This document shows, in pieces, positions 9,741 through 17,777 of a stretch of DNA of 64,000 bases. Position 1 is the first letter of the stretch. Every line of letters starts with the position of its first letter. The notes below the pieces were generated by a model. It saw only the letters and a list, made by a program, of their open reading frames with translations, was not told the DNA's origin and ran no database searches. The translations under genes were made by a program, and so were the position numbers. This DNA is from Bog-950 sp044225825. GTDB taxonomy: Bacteria > Bacteroidota > Bacteroidia > Chitinophagales > LD1. Location of the stretch: NCBI GenBank assembly GCA_044225825.1, contig JBGAIB010000006.1, forward strand, positions 62,001 to 126,000, in the 5' to 3' direction.

Positions 9741-9933
9741 CTTTCTTCTTGCTTTTTCGTTTTCTGTTTCGTGCCCTTTTATCGGCGGCATCTAATGCAT
9801 AGGCATCTTTCCGTAATTCTTCGTATACCGGTTTTAATACTTTGGTATAAAGTGTTTTACCGGTTTTATACAGGCGGTACAGGCGTAGGATCATAATAGC
9901 AAATTTACCAAACCCTGCGCGCTTTCCGTTCAT
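9679..9933 (-). CDS. Small basic protein encoded between sufB and sufC
   Basis: An 84-residue ORF begins at an ATG that overlaps the sufB stop codon (TAATG), the arrangement expected for translational coupling, and ends inside the start of sufC. The first ~45 residues could form an amphipathic helix (FAIMILRLYRLYKTGKTLY); the remainder is almost entirely Lys, Arg, Pro and Asn. I recognise no family. If real, it could bind nucleic acid or acidic partners, or only serve as a ribosome bridge from sufB to sufC. The extreme C-terminal composition and the overlap with sufC leave some doubt that it is a functional protein. Confidence 0.45.
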   Translation of the reverse strand: MNGKRAGFGKFAIMILRLYRLYKTGKTLYTKVLKPVYEELRKDAYALDAADKRARNRKRKSKKKDAVHPKPKRSRKRQPNTKGL

Positions 9934-11378
9934 TAGCCAACGCTTCCTTCCAAACTTATCGAAAGCAGTTTTTGTGCCTCCACGGCAAACTCCATCGGTA
10001 AATGCTGGAATACTTCTTTACAATATCCGTTTACTATCATATTTACCGCTTCCTCGTCGGTTAAACCGCGCTGGTTACAGTAAAACAGCAGGTCTTCTCC
10101 AATTTTCGATGTAGTAGCTTCATGCTCTACCCTTGCGGTGTTGTTCTTAATCTCCAGATAGGGGAACGTATGTGCACCGCAACGGTCGCCTATCAGCAAA
10201 CTATCGCACTGCGAAAAGTTATAGGCCTTTTCGGCGGTTTTATGTACCTGTACCAGGCCGCGGTACGAGTTCTGGCTTTTGCCTGCCGATATACCCTTGC
10301 TAACGATACGGCTGCGGGTATTCTTGCCAATGTGTATCATCTTGGTGCCGGTATCGGCCTGCTGGTAATTATTGGTAACGGCTACCGAATAAAACTCACC
10401 GATACTGTTTTCTCCTTTCAGAATACAGCTGGGGTATTTCCAGGTAATAGCCGAACCGGTTTCCACCTGTGTCCACGATATCTTGGAGTTAATACCCTTG
10501 CACATACCACGCTTGGTAACAAAGTTGTAAATGCCGCCCTTGCCTTGCTTGTCGCCGGGGTACCAGTTCTGTACCGTGCTGTACTTAATCTCTGCATTGT
10601 CCAGGGTTATAAGTTCTACCACGGCAGCATGTAACTGGTTTTCATCGCGCATAGGTGCGGTGCAACCTTCCAGGTAACTTACATAGCTGTTATCGTCAGC
10701 TATAATTAAGGTGCGCTCAAACTGTCCTGTGTTTTCCGCGTTTATACGGAAGTAGGTAGAAAGCTCCATGGGGCAACGGACCCCCTTTGGGATGTATACA
10801 AAACTGCCATCGCTGAAAACGGCACTGTTTAAAGCGGAATAATAGTTGTCGCGGGCCGGCACTACGCTGCCCAGGTATTGTTTTACCAGGTCGGCATGTT
10901 CGCGGATAGCTTCGCTGATGGAGCAGAAAATAATACCCTTCTCTTTCAGCGATTCGCGGAACGTGGTGATTACACTTTCGCTGTCCATCACGTAATCTAC
11001 CGCTACGCCTGCCAGTATTTTTTGCTCCTGAATAGGGATGCCGAGTTTATCGTACGTGGCCCGTATTTCAGGGTCAATGTCCTCCAGGCTGTTTACCTGT
11101 TTTTTCTTTTTGGTACCGGCGTAATAAATAATATCCTGAAAATCGATAGCAGGGAAATGCACGTTCTGCCATTTGGGCTGTTCCATCTTCAACCACGCGC
11201 GGTAAGCTTTCAGGCGCCATTCCAGCATCCATTCCGGCTCCTCTTTTTTGTTGGAGATATAGCGCACAGTCTCCTCACTTAACCCCTTTGGAGCCATTTC
11301 CTGCTCTATATTGGTTACGAAGCCGTATTTATACTCTCCGGAGGTTACTTCCTCTATAATTTTATCACTTTCAGCCAT
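9933..11378 (-). CDS. sufB: Fe-S assembly scaffold SufB
   Basis: SufB is the main scaffold on which the nascent Fe-S cluster is built with SufC and SufD. Family landmarks include YYSALNSAVFSDGSFVYIP, GVRCPMELSTYFRIN, EGCTAPM and the C-terminal ARVEHEATTSKIGEDLLFYC segment. I place the start at the ATG at 11378 (MAESDKII), giving 481 residues, close to the family norm; the frame continues upstream to 11477 but that part (basic, hydrophobic) overlaps the putative control region. It is the first gene of the suf operon and is transcribed divergently from the oxidase subunit at 11558. Confidence 0.96.
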   Translation of the reverse strand: MAESDKIIEEVTSGEYKYGFVTNIEQEMAPKGLSEETVRYISNKKEEPEWMLEWRLKAYRAWLKMEQPKWQNVHFPAIDFQDIIYYAGTKKKKQVNSLEDIDPEIRATYDKLGIPIQEQKILAGVAVDYVMDSESVITTFRESLKEKGIIFCSISEAIREHADLVKQYLGSVVPARDNYYSALNSAVFSDGSFVYIPKGVRCPMELSTYFRINAENTGQFERTLIIADDNSYVSYLEGCTAPMRDENQLHAAVVELITLDNAEIKYSTVQNWYPGDKQGKGGIYNFVTKRGMCKGINSKISWTQVETGSAITWKYPSCILKGENSIGEFYSVAVTNNYQQADTGTKMIHIGKNTRSRIVSKGISAGKSQNSYRGLVQVHKTAEKAYNFSQCDSLLIGDRCGAHTFPYLEIKNNTARVEHEATTSKIGEDLLFYCNQRGLTDEEAVNMIVNGYCKEVFQHLPMEFAVEAQKLLSISLEGSVG

Positions 11379-11456
11379 TTGTGCGTGTTCTGGTGCTTCT
11401 TCCGTCCACCTCCTTAGGGCCAAACGGAGTGCGAATTTAATGCCTTTTCGGGTAAT

Positions 11457-11475
11457 GTTTAGACAAAATCTAAAC
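11457..11475 (-). promoter_or_regulatory. Perfect palindrome upstream of sufB, candidate operator
   Basis: GTTTAGA, 5-nt spacer, TCTAAAC forms a perfect inverted repeat 79 bp upstream of the sufB ATG. TAnnTTTG-like sequences overlap it on the minus strand, so a bound repressor could block transcription. An Rrf2-family regulator gene lies 1.5 kb away and is the obvious candidate, but this link is inference from position only. Confidence 0.5.
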
Positions 11476-11509
11476 AAAATATGTGACCCAAAGTTTAAAA
11501 CAAATCATA

Positions 11510-11542
11510 TTTGCGCTTGTTAAAGTTGCGTTTGTATCTTAG
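11510..11542 (+). promoter_or_regulatory. Candidate promoter for the oxidase subunit III gene
   Basis: TTTG (11510-11513), a 21-nt spacer and TATCTTAG (11535-11542) fit the Bacteroidota -33/-7 pattern with one mismatch in the -7 box. The ATG follows at 11558. Confidence 0.5.
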
Positions 11543-11557
11543 CATAAGTGCAACACT

Positions 11558-12220
11558 ATGAAAGCCCAGGCCGGAGTAAAAAAGAATGAACTAACTGCCC
11601 TTGAACTGCGCATTAAATACCATCCGGTGCGCATTTTTACATTGTTGGCACTTGCAGGTATTACTTCTGCATTCCTGTTTCTTTCGGTTTCGTACTTCTT
11701 AACCACCTTCGGCACTAACTACAACCACTTTCAGTTACCGCTGTTGTTTCACGCTAATACCATTATTATTCTGGTCAGCAGCTACAGCATGGCCCAAACC
11801 CGCAAGGCCATTTTTGCTGATGATTGGGTGGGTTACACACAGGGCCTTATTGTTACAGCTTTGCTGGCAGTGGCCTTCACTATTTTTCAGGTAATCGGCT
11901 GGCAGGAATTAATCCAAAATGGCGTTAAGCTTCAAAACAACGTGGCCGGCGCCTACTTATATATAATATCAGGCTTGCACCTCGCTCATCTGGTGGTAGG
12001 CATTGCCCTGCTCGGTTGGTTTTTACTCCGCGCGCTCGAGCACCGCAGCGATCAGGTTAAAGCCTTGCTGTTCGAGGTGGACCCCTTTAGTAAAATGCGC
12101 GTATCGCTTTTAGCTACTTACTGGCATTTTGTAGACGGTCTATGGGTGTATCTCTACCTCTTTTTTGTGCTCAACGTCTACGTATTTACCAAGGGCAATT
12201 TCCGGCCCATTGGGTTTTAG
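11558..12220 (+). CDS. Heme-copper oxidase subunit III family protein
   Basis: The 220-residue protein has five predicted membrane helices and the subunit III features SGLHLAHLVVGIALLGW and TYWHFVDGLWVYLYLFF near the C-terminus. Subunit III supports proton uptake and stability of cytochrome c or quinol oxidases in the inner membrane; it carries no redox cofactor itself. No subunit I or II gene is adjacent, so which oxidase it joins cannot be told from here. Shorter, five-helix versions like this are found in both caa3-type and quinol oxidases. It is preceded by a plausible promoter and forms a single-gene unit. Confidence 0.85.
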   Translation: MKAQAGVKKNELTALELRIKYHPVRIFTLLALAGITSAFLFLSVSYFLTTFGTNYNHFQLPLLFHANTIIILVSSYSMAQTRKAIFADDWVGYTQGLIVTALLAVAFTIFQVIGWQELIQNGVKLQNNVAGAYLYIISGLHLAHLVVGIALLGWFLLRALEHRSDQVKALLFEVDPFSKMRVSLLATYWHFVDGLWVYLYLFFVLNVYVFTKGNFRPIGF

Positions 12221-12313
12221 TAGCCATTCTACTTACAACCGATGTCCAAAAGCCTGCCGCCTTTTCCTGAGAAGGTTAAGAGAGGAATGGTTTGCGTTAG
12301 CGCTGGTCGCTAA

Positions 12314-12819
12314 TTTAACAATTAATACTTGATAAATGTTTCTTTATTTATTACATTAGCAGGGTAAATCAGAAAAGGTGATCATCGGTTCAAGATATCC
12401 TACAGGCAATAACCTGCGCTTTGCTGCCAATCTTTCATTGGCCGGGTGTAGTTTGTTGGTTGGCTATGATAGGTTTTGACAGGTGATCCCGAAAACCCTA
12501 TCAAACCCTATCAATTCCTATCATTTATGTTAAAATTCCGTCCTGTTTATTGTGCAAAGGTTTCGCAGTCGCTAAAGTTAGAGGTGGCGTACGCATATCC
12601 CGGTCATGGGGCCCTGCTTGCAAATCGTACTAATGGGGCCGCTTCCTTGTGCACCGAAAGTGTAAAGGAGTGTAAAAATGTACGTTTGTATAATATATCG
12701 AAGGCCGCTGCCTCTGCCAATTCAGGCCAAAAATGGCCGGTTTTGGCGCAAAATCATTCAAATTAAAATTTATATGATTTGTGCACTTCAAAATCACTTG
12801 CACAAATGTGCACAAATGC
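12314..12819 (+). repeat. Orphan intergenic locus, copy A of a three-copy family
   Basis: Within the gene-free stretch 12221-12883, a 5' block at 12314-12376 (TTTAACAA, GTTTCTTTATTTATTACA, AAATCAGAAAA) matches 33948-34011 and the reverse of 45490-45540. A 3' module at about 12649-12819 has GTGTAAAGGAGTGTAAA, then about 90 nt later an inverted/direct array of TGCACAAA boxes, again shared with the other two loci. The middle contains CCTATCA three times at exact 10-bp spacing. No reading frame is conserved across the copies. Outside the locus, 12221-12313 and 12820-12883 show nothing recognisable. Interpretation as a non-coding transcription unit or non-autonomous element is inference. Confidence 0.65.
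12467..12523. repeat. 10-bp-phased CCTATCA array
   Basis: CCTATCA occurs at 12497, 12507 and 12517, exactly one helical turn apart, and its reverse complement TGATAGG occurs at 12467. This is the geometry of a cooperative protein-binding site, but no binding protein can be named. It lies inside orphan locus A. Confidence 0.5.
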
Positions 12820-12883
12820 GGGTTTCTATACTATGTTGTTTAAATCCGCAAAGCACGCCAATGTTCTTTGAAAATGCCAGTAG

Positions 12884-13324
12884 CTATTTGCGGTAACGCT
12901 TTAGCTTCTTTTCCTTGTTTACCAGTTCGGCAAAATTATTGTCCTTAAGGGTGGCAACGGTTTGCTCGCGTATAATGCGGAACACCTCACGTATGGGGCA
13001 GGTAATTTCATCTATGCATTCCTCGCAGGCTTCGTAATACTTATGCGCTACGCAGGGCACCAGCGCAATGGGGCCATCAAATAAGCGCAGCACCTCCGCC
13101 ATGTTAATGTCCTCTGGCTTTTTAATAAGGTAGTAACCGCCGCCCTTACCTTTTTTGCTGCCAAGTATACCTGCTTTGCGCAGGTCAAGTAAAATAGCTT
13201 CTAAAAATTTGCGGGGTATTTTTTCCTCGCTGCTTATTTCTTCAATTAACACAGGCGCTTTAGGATCGCGCTTGGCTAAAAACACCAGGGCCTTAATGGC
13301 GTATTTGCTCTTCTTCGTAATCAC
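12884..13324 (-). CDS. Rrf2-family transcriptional regulator
   Basis: The protein starts with the typical Rrf2 winged-helix N-terminus (ITKKSKYAIKALVFLAK), followed by the recognition region EEKIPRKFLEAILLDLRKAG and a GKGGGYYL wing. A four-cysteine cluster (PCVAHKYYEACEECIDEITC) occupies the position where IscR-type members bind an Fe-S cluster. I choose the GTG at 13324, giving 146 residues; a TTG at 13366 would add a non-family extension. A TATATTCG box, near the -7 consensus, sits only 5 nt upstream of this GTG. Given the nearby suf operon, control of Fe-S assembly is the leading hypothesis, but cysteine or NO sensing is also possible. Confidence 0.85.
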   Translation of the reverse strand: MITKKSKYAIKALVFLAKRDPKAPVLIEEISSEEKIPRKFLEAILLDLRKAGILGSKKGKGGGYYLIKKPEDINMAEVLRLFDGPIALVPCVAHKYYEACEECIDEITCPIREVFRIIREQTVATLKDNNFAELVNKEKKLKRYRK

Positions 13325-13404
13325 AGTGCCGAATATAGAAGTTTTTAATCCCTGTTTATATTGCAACTGTTATGGCCTTTTAGTCCTGTTTCAAAAATTG
13401 CCTT

Positions 13405-13737
13405 ATGTATACCATTGCGTTGTTACTGCTCAGCAACATCTTTATGACCTTTGCCTGGTATGGCCACCTCAAGTTTAAGCAAACAGCCCTCTGGAAAGTG
13501 ATACTTGCCAGTTGGGGTATTGCCTTTTTCGAATATTGCCTGCAGGTACCGGCCAACCGTATCGGTAGTGCTACCTTTTCGGGCGCACAGCTAAAAATTA
13601 TGCAGGAGGTGATTACACTGGTCGTTTTCGGTTTTTTCTCGGTATTGTATTTAAACGAAAGCCTGAAATGGAATTACATCGTAAGTTTCTTCTTCATTTT
13701 ATGTGCGGTATTTTTTGCTTTTAAGAAGTTCGATTAA
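13405..13737 (+). CDS. DMT-superfamily small membrane protein (DUF486 type)
   Basis: The 110-residue protein consists of four hydrophobic segments with the DUF486-like pattern FMTFAWYGHLKF at the start, EYCLQVPANRIG in the middle and YLNESLKWNY near the end. Members are small inner-membrane proteins of the drug/metabolite transporter superfamily whose substrates are unknown. Its stop codon overlaps the start of the chromate-transporter gene (TTAATG), so the two are translated together, which hints at a joint transport role. It is divergent from the Rrf2 gene, about 80 bp away. Confidence 0.8.
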   Translation: MYTIALLLLSNIFMTFAWYGHLKFKQTALWKVILASWGIAFFEYCLQVPANRIGSATFSGAQLKIMQEVITLVVFGFFSVLYLNESLKWNYIVSFFFILCAVFFAFKKFD

Positions 13738-14969
13738 TGGAAAAAATACCGTTTACCGAGGCATTTCTTTTCTGGTTAAAGCTGGGGTTCATAAGTTTTG
13801 GCGGACCTGCCGGTCAAATTGCCATTATGCACGAATACCTGGTAGAGCGTAAAAAATGGATTACCGAATCAAAGTTTTTGCACGCGCTTAATTACTGTAT
13901 GTTATTGCCCGGCCCCGAAGCCCAGCAGTTGGCTACTTATATAGGCTGGTTAATGCACGGAACCTTAGGTGGTATAGTGGCAGGTGCCTTGTTTATTCTG
14001 CCTTCTGTATTTATAATGTTGGGTCTTAGTTTGCTCTACGCCACCTATGGTAACACAGCCCTGGTAACCGGTTTGTTTATTGGCATTAAGCCAGCCGTGG
14101 CGGCTATAATTCTTTTAGCAGTCTACAAAATCGGTAAAAAGGCATTACACCAAACCGCCGATTACATGGTTACAACACTATCGCTCCTGGCTTTGGTGGT
14201 GTTCCATGTGCCGTATCCGGTTCTTATTCTGGCAACGGTGTTAGTGGGGGTAGTTTATGCCTATGCAGGTAAATCGGTTCCCGCTAATTTACAAAGCACA
14301 TCCCTGGCAAATACACCATTCAAGGTCCGTACAATGGTAATAACTGCTGCGGTGTTTTTGTTGCTGTGGTTTATACCCTTCATCTGTTTCCGTCTGTTTA
14401 TGGCCGACTATCAATTTTGGAACCGGTTGAGCTTGTTTTTTACGCAAAGTGCCCTGGTAACTTTCGGTGGTGCTTATAGTGTGTTGCTCTATGTATCGCA
14501 GGTGGCGGTAAATAAACTACAGTGGTTAACACAGGGTCAAATGCTCGACGGCCTGGCCATGGGCGAATCTACCCCCGGTCCGCTGATTATGGTATTAACG
14601 TTCGTAGCTTTTATGGGGGCCTATGGTCACTACCATTCGCTGGCTTATGGTTCATTGGGCTTATTGATGGCTGTTTTTTTTACGTTTTTGCCATCGTTTG
14701 CTTTTATCCTGTTAGGCGCTCCCTTGGTTGAACGCACCCATAACGATGCTACCTGGGGTAAGGTGTTGCGCTTTGTAACCGCTGCGGTGGTAGCCGTAAT
14801 CACCAATTTGTTTGTAGTAATGGTGGTCGCTATTTACAACCAATCGGGCGGCAGCGATTTATGGCCATTTGTGTGGATGCTTCTTACGGTTTTTGCATTA
14901 CAGCGCCTGCATATAAACATGATTGTGTGGCTTTTAATTAGCGGTTTGGTGGGTGTTATCGGTTTTTAA
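13737..14969 (+). CDS. chrA: ChrA-type chromate efflux transporter
   Basis: The 410-residue protein has two homologous CHR halves. The N-terminal half contains LGFISFGGPAGQIAIMHEYL and MLLPGPEAQQLATYIGW; the C-terminal half contains ALVTFGGAYSVLLYV and GESTPGPLIMVLTFVAF. This is the long-chain ChrA architecture with about ten to twelve membrane helices, which exports chromate across the inner membrane. The start overlaps the stop of the preceding DMT gene by one nucleotide. Substrate identity is by family only; distant ChrA proteins may move other anions. Confidence 0.9.
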   Translation: MEKIPFTEAFLFWLKLGFISFGGPAGQIAIMHEYLVERKKWITESKFLHALNYCMLLPGPEAQQLATYIGWLMHGTLGGIVAGALFILPSVFIMLGLSLLYATYGNTALVTGLFIGIKPAVAAIILLAVYKIGKKALHQTADYMVTTLSLLALVVFHVPYPVLILATVLVGVVYAYAGKSVPANLQSTSLANTPFKVRTMVITAAVFLLLWFIPFICFRLFMADYQFWNRLSLFFTQSALVTFGGAYSVLLYVSQVAVNKLQWLTQGQMLDGLAMGESTPGPLIMVLTFVAFMGAYGHYHSLAYGSLGLLMAVFFTFLPSFAFILLGAPLVERTHNDATWGKVLRFVTAAVVAVITNLFVVMVVAIYNQSGGSDLWPFVWMLLTVFALQRLHINMIVWLLISGLVGVIGF

Positions 14970-15020
14970 AAGGCTGTTGTTTTGTTACAAAATATTCACA
15001 CCGGCGCATCGTCTTACCAC

Positions 15021-15028
15021 TATATTTG
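15021..15028 (+). promoter_or_regulatory. Candidate -7 element for the AIM24-family gene
   Basis: TATATTTG matches the TAnnTTTG consensus exactly, 20 bp upstream of the ATG at 15048. No convincing -33 box is seen at normal spacing. A small TTTTGTTACAAAA palindrome lies about 30 bp further upstream. Confidence 0.45.
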
Positions 15029-15047
15029 CAACTAAATCAAGATTAAA

Positions 15048-15848
15048 ATGAGAACAAATCACGAAATAGACTACCGTATTTTTGGCGAAGAAATGCAATG
15101 TGTGGAAGTGGAACTCGATCCGCAGGAAACCGTTGTGGCCGAAGCGGGTGCTTTTATGTATAAAGATGCCCCTATTCAAATGCAAACCATTTTTGGTGAT
15201 GGCAGCAATGCAGGTGGCGGCGGTATTATGGGTAAATTACTTTCAGCAGGTAAGCGTATGTTAACCGGCGAAAGTCTGTTTATGACCACCTATACGCACA
15301 CCGGCACCGGTAAAGCCCGTGTAGCCTTTGCTTCACCTTATCCCGGTAAAATCATCCCGATGGATCTGCAGCAATTAGGAGGCAAAATAATTGCACAAAA
15401 GGATGCCTTTTTATGTGCCGCAAAAGGTGTTAGCGTTGGTATTGAATTCCAGAAACGACTGGGCACGGGCCTGTTTGGCGGCGAAGGTTTTATTATGGAA
15501 AAACTGGAAGGCGATGGCATGGCTTTCTGCCATGCAGGTGGTCACATCATCGAGCGCGAACTTGCCCCTGGCGAGATATTGCACATCGATACAGGTTGCG
15601 TAGTAGCTTATACAAAGGATATTGATTTTGATATCCAGATGATTGGTGGCATTCGCAACACGCTATTCGGCGGCGAAGGTTTCTTCTACGCTGTATTGCG
15701 CGGCCCCGGTAAGGTTTGGTTACAAACACTGCCTATTTCGCGTTTAGCTTCGCGCATTATACAGTATGCACCGCAAACCGGTAGCCGTAAGGAAGAAGGC
15801 AGCCTGTTAGGCGGCCTTGGCAACCTGCTGGATGGCGATGGTTACTAG
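15048..15848 (+). CDS. AIM24/TIGR00266-family protein
   Basis: The 266-residue protein fits the TIGR00266 (AIM24-like) family: it has AGAFMYKDAPIQMQT near the N-terminus, glycine-rich turns such as GGGGIMGKLLSAGKRMLTGESLFMT, and a C-terminal GGEGFFYAVLRGPGKVWLQTLP. The fold is a double-stranded beta-helix without known enzymatic residues. In mitochondria the homologue affects cristae and respiratory complexes; bacterial function is unknown. No signal peptide is present, so it is cytoplasmic or membrane-peripheral. It is a single-gene unit between chrA and asnB. Confidence 0.9.
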   Translation: MRTNHEIDYRIFGEEMQCVEVELDPQETVVAEAGAFMYKDAPIQMQTIFGDGSNAGGGGIMGKLLSAGKRMLTGESLFMTTYTHTGTGKARVAFASPYPGKIIPMDLQQLGGKIIAQKDAFLCAAKGVSVGIEFQKRLGTGLFGGEGFIMEKLEGDGMAFCHAGGHIIERELAPGEILHIDTGCVVAYTKDIDFDIQMIGGIRNTLFGGEGFFYAVLRGPGKVWLQTLPISRLASRIIQYAPQTGSRKEEGSLLGGLGNLLDGDGY

Positions 15849-15944
15849 GAACGGCCCCGGCAGTAGCTAAATACGGCCAAATACCTACATTTGATTATTA
15901 CTTAACCAAAGCGGAATGCAAATACGCCAAATGCAAGGAGGATT

Positions 15945-17771
15945 ATGTGTGGCATAGCAGGGTTTGTTGATTTACAAATGTCTGTTGAGCAGAAGAAGGA
16001 CCTGGCGTTTAAACAACTGCGTTGCATTACCCACCGTGGGCCCGAAGCCAGCAATGTGTTTGTGGATGGACCGGTAGCCCTTGGGCACAACCGCCTTAAG
16101 ATTATAGATCTGTCCGACGAAGCTAACCAGCCGTTTGAATACGACGACCTGGTGATGGCTTTTAACGGCGAGGTTTATAATTACGTGGAACTAAAAGCTG
16201 ATCTGGAGACAAAAGGATACCGGTTCCGCACGCATGGCGATACCGAAGTAATGTGCGCTGCCTATAAGCATTATGGCGAGGAATGTGTCAAATACTTTAC
16301 CGGCATGTGGTCCTTTGCCTTGTGGGATAAAACCCGCCAGAAGTTGTTTTGCTCACGCGATCGCTTTGGTATTAAGCCTTTTTACTATATACTACAGGGG
16401 CAGCATCTGTACTTTGCTTCGGAATATAAAGCACTGAAAGAGTTGCCTTTTTTTAAAGCCGATGTAAATACCGAGCAGGTTAACCGCGGCTTGCAAATGG
16501 TATGGAGCGTATACCGCGACCAAACTTTTTACAAGCAGGTAAAAAATTTGGAACCGGCCCATAACCTGGTTTGGCAGGCTGGCAACGTTACGGTCAACCG
16601 CTATTGGGATATTGACTTTTCGCAACCCGCATCTTCATTAACCTGGGAGGAGAAGAAAGAGAAGTTTTACGCCTTATTTAAAGATTCGGTAAGGCTGCAT
16701 GCGCGCAGCGATGTGCCTAATGGCACTTGCCTAAGCGGCGGCCTCGATTCTTCGGCCATCTCTTCTATGTATTCTACCTTAATGCCCGATACCCCCATTA
16801 AGAGTTTCTCGATATACTATGAGGATGATGTGGATGAGCGGCCATTTATTTACGAGGTGGTTAATAAATACCCTAACATTCAGCCGTTCTATTTTTCGCC
16901 TTCGGATGCACAGATAGCGGATAGCTTTGATAAAGTTGCTTACCATGCCGATGTGCCTTTGTTGGGTTCATCATTTATCTCGCAATACTTTTTAATGCAG
17001 CTGGCTAAAAAGGAAGGAGTAACAGTAGCTATCGATGGACAAGGCTCTGATGAATACCTCGGTGGTTATCTCCACTCTTTTTACCGGGTCTTAGGCCAGT
17101 TGTACGGTAGCGGCCAAATATTTAAAGCCGGCGATTTGCTGAGCAACCTGAGTGAACGGGAACACTTTTCATCCAAAAAGAAAAGAGACTTTTTGCTGAA
17201 GAGTATCGTTGGTGCGTTTAGCAACGAGAACCGGATGTATAATCTCGAATACGGCCAGCTCAACAAGTATTTGAAGGCAGGCGTAACGGACCTTTCATTC
17301 GAAGACAAATCGCCTGATAAATTTGCGAACTTCTTGTATCACATTCTGCTGAACACTACGCTGCAAACCTTGCTGCATTTCGAAGATAGAAACTCGATGG
17401 CTTTCTCCTTGGAATCGCGGGTGCCATTCCTGGAACATAAATTGGTAGAGTTCGCTTTCACCCTGCCACGGCAGGATAAGATAAATGACCAGGCCGAAAC
17501 CAAATATATTTTGCGCGAGGCATTGAAGCCGGTATTGCCAAAGGCGGTATATGAACGGAAAGATAAAAAAGGCTTTGTAACTCCCGGCGAAGTAAAATGG
17601 CTGAATGGACCGCTGAAATTTTTGCTGGATATAGATTATAAACGTTTCGACTGGATGCAACAGGATAAACTGAAACAAGTAGTGGAAGCCTATAAACACG
17701 GCGATACATCAAAGGCTGCCTTCGTTTGGCGTCTGGCCTGCACACACTATTGGCTAAAAAATTTCGCTTAA
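15945..17771 (+). CDS. asnB: Glutamine-hydrolysing asparagine synthetase AsnB
   Basis: The 608-residue enzyme makes asparagine from aspartate, ATP and glutamine. The N-terminal glutaminase domain starts with the catalytic MCGIAGF (Cys2 after Met removal). The synthetase domain carries the PP-loop LSGGLDSS at about residues 263-270. The start is supported by a consensus AAGGAGG just upstream of the ATG, uncommon in this phylum, and by the need for Cys at position 2. The next gene, rsmE, follows after 6 nt, suggesting co-transcription. Some AsnB-like enzymes act in surface-polysaccharide or peptide synthesis, but no such context is seen. Confidence 0.93.
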   Translation: MCGIAGFVDLQMSVEQKKDLAFKQLRCITHRGPEASNVFVDGPVALGHNRLKIIDLSDEANQPFEYDDLVMAFNGEVYNYVELKADLETKGYRFRTHGDTEVMCAAYKHYGEECVKYFTGMWSFALWDKTRQKLFCSRDRFGIKPFYYILQGQHLYFASEYKALKELPFFKADVNTEQVNRGLQMVWSVYRDQTFYKQVKNLEPAHNLVWQAGNVTVNRYWDIDFSQPASSLTWEEKKEKFYALFKDSVRLHARSDVPNGTCLSGGLDSSAISSMYSTLMPDTPIKSFSIYYEDDVDERPFIYEVVNKYPNIQPFYFSPSDAQIADSFDKVAYHADVPLLGSSFISQYFLMQLAKKEGVTVAIDGQGSDEYLGGYLHSFYRVLGQLYGSGQIFKAGDLLSNLSEREHFSSKKKRDFLLKSIVGAFSNENRMYNLEYGQLNKYLKAGVTDLSFEDKSPDKFANFLYHILLNTTLQTLLHFEDRNSMAFSLESRVPFLEHKLVEFAFTLPRQDKINDQAETKYILREALKPVLPKAVYERKDKKGFVTPGEVKWLNGPLKFLLDIDYKRFDWMQQDKLKQVVEAYKHGDTSKAAFVWRLACTHYWLKNFA

Positions 17772-17777
17772 TACTAA

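Noticed and set aside
10122..11282. Plus-strand frames opposite sufB
   Set aside because: They are shadows of a highly conserved gene on the other strand.
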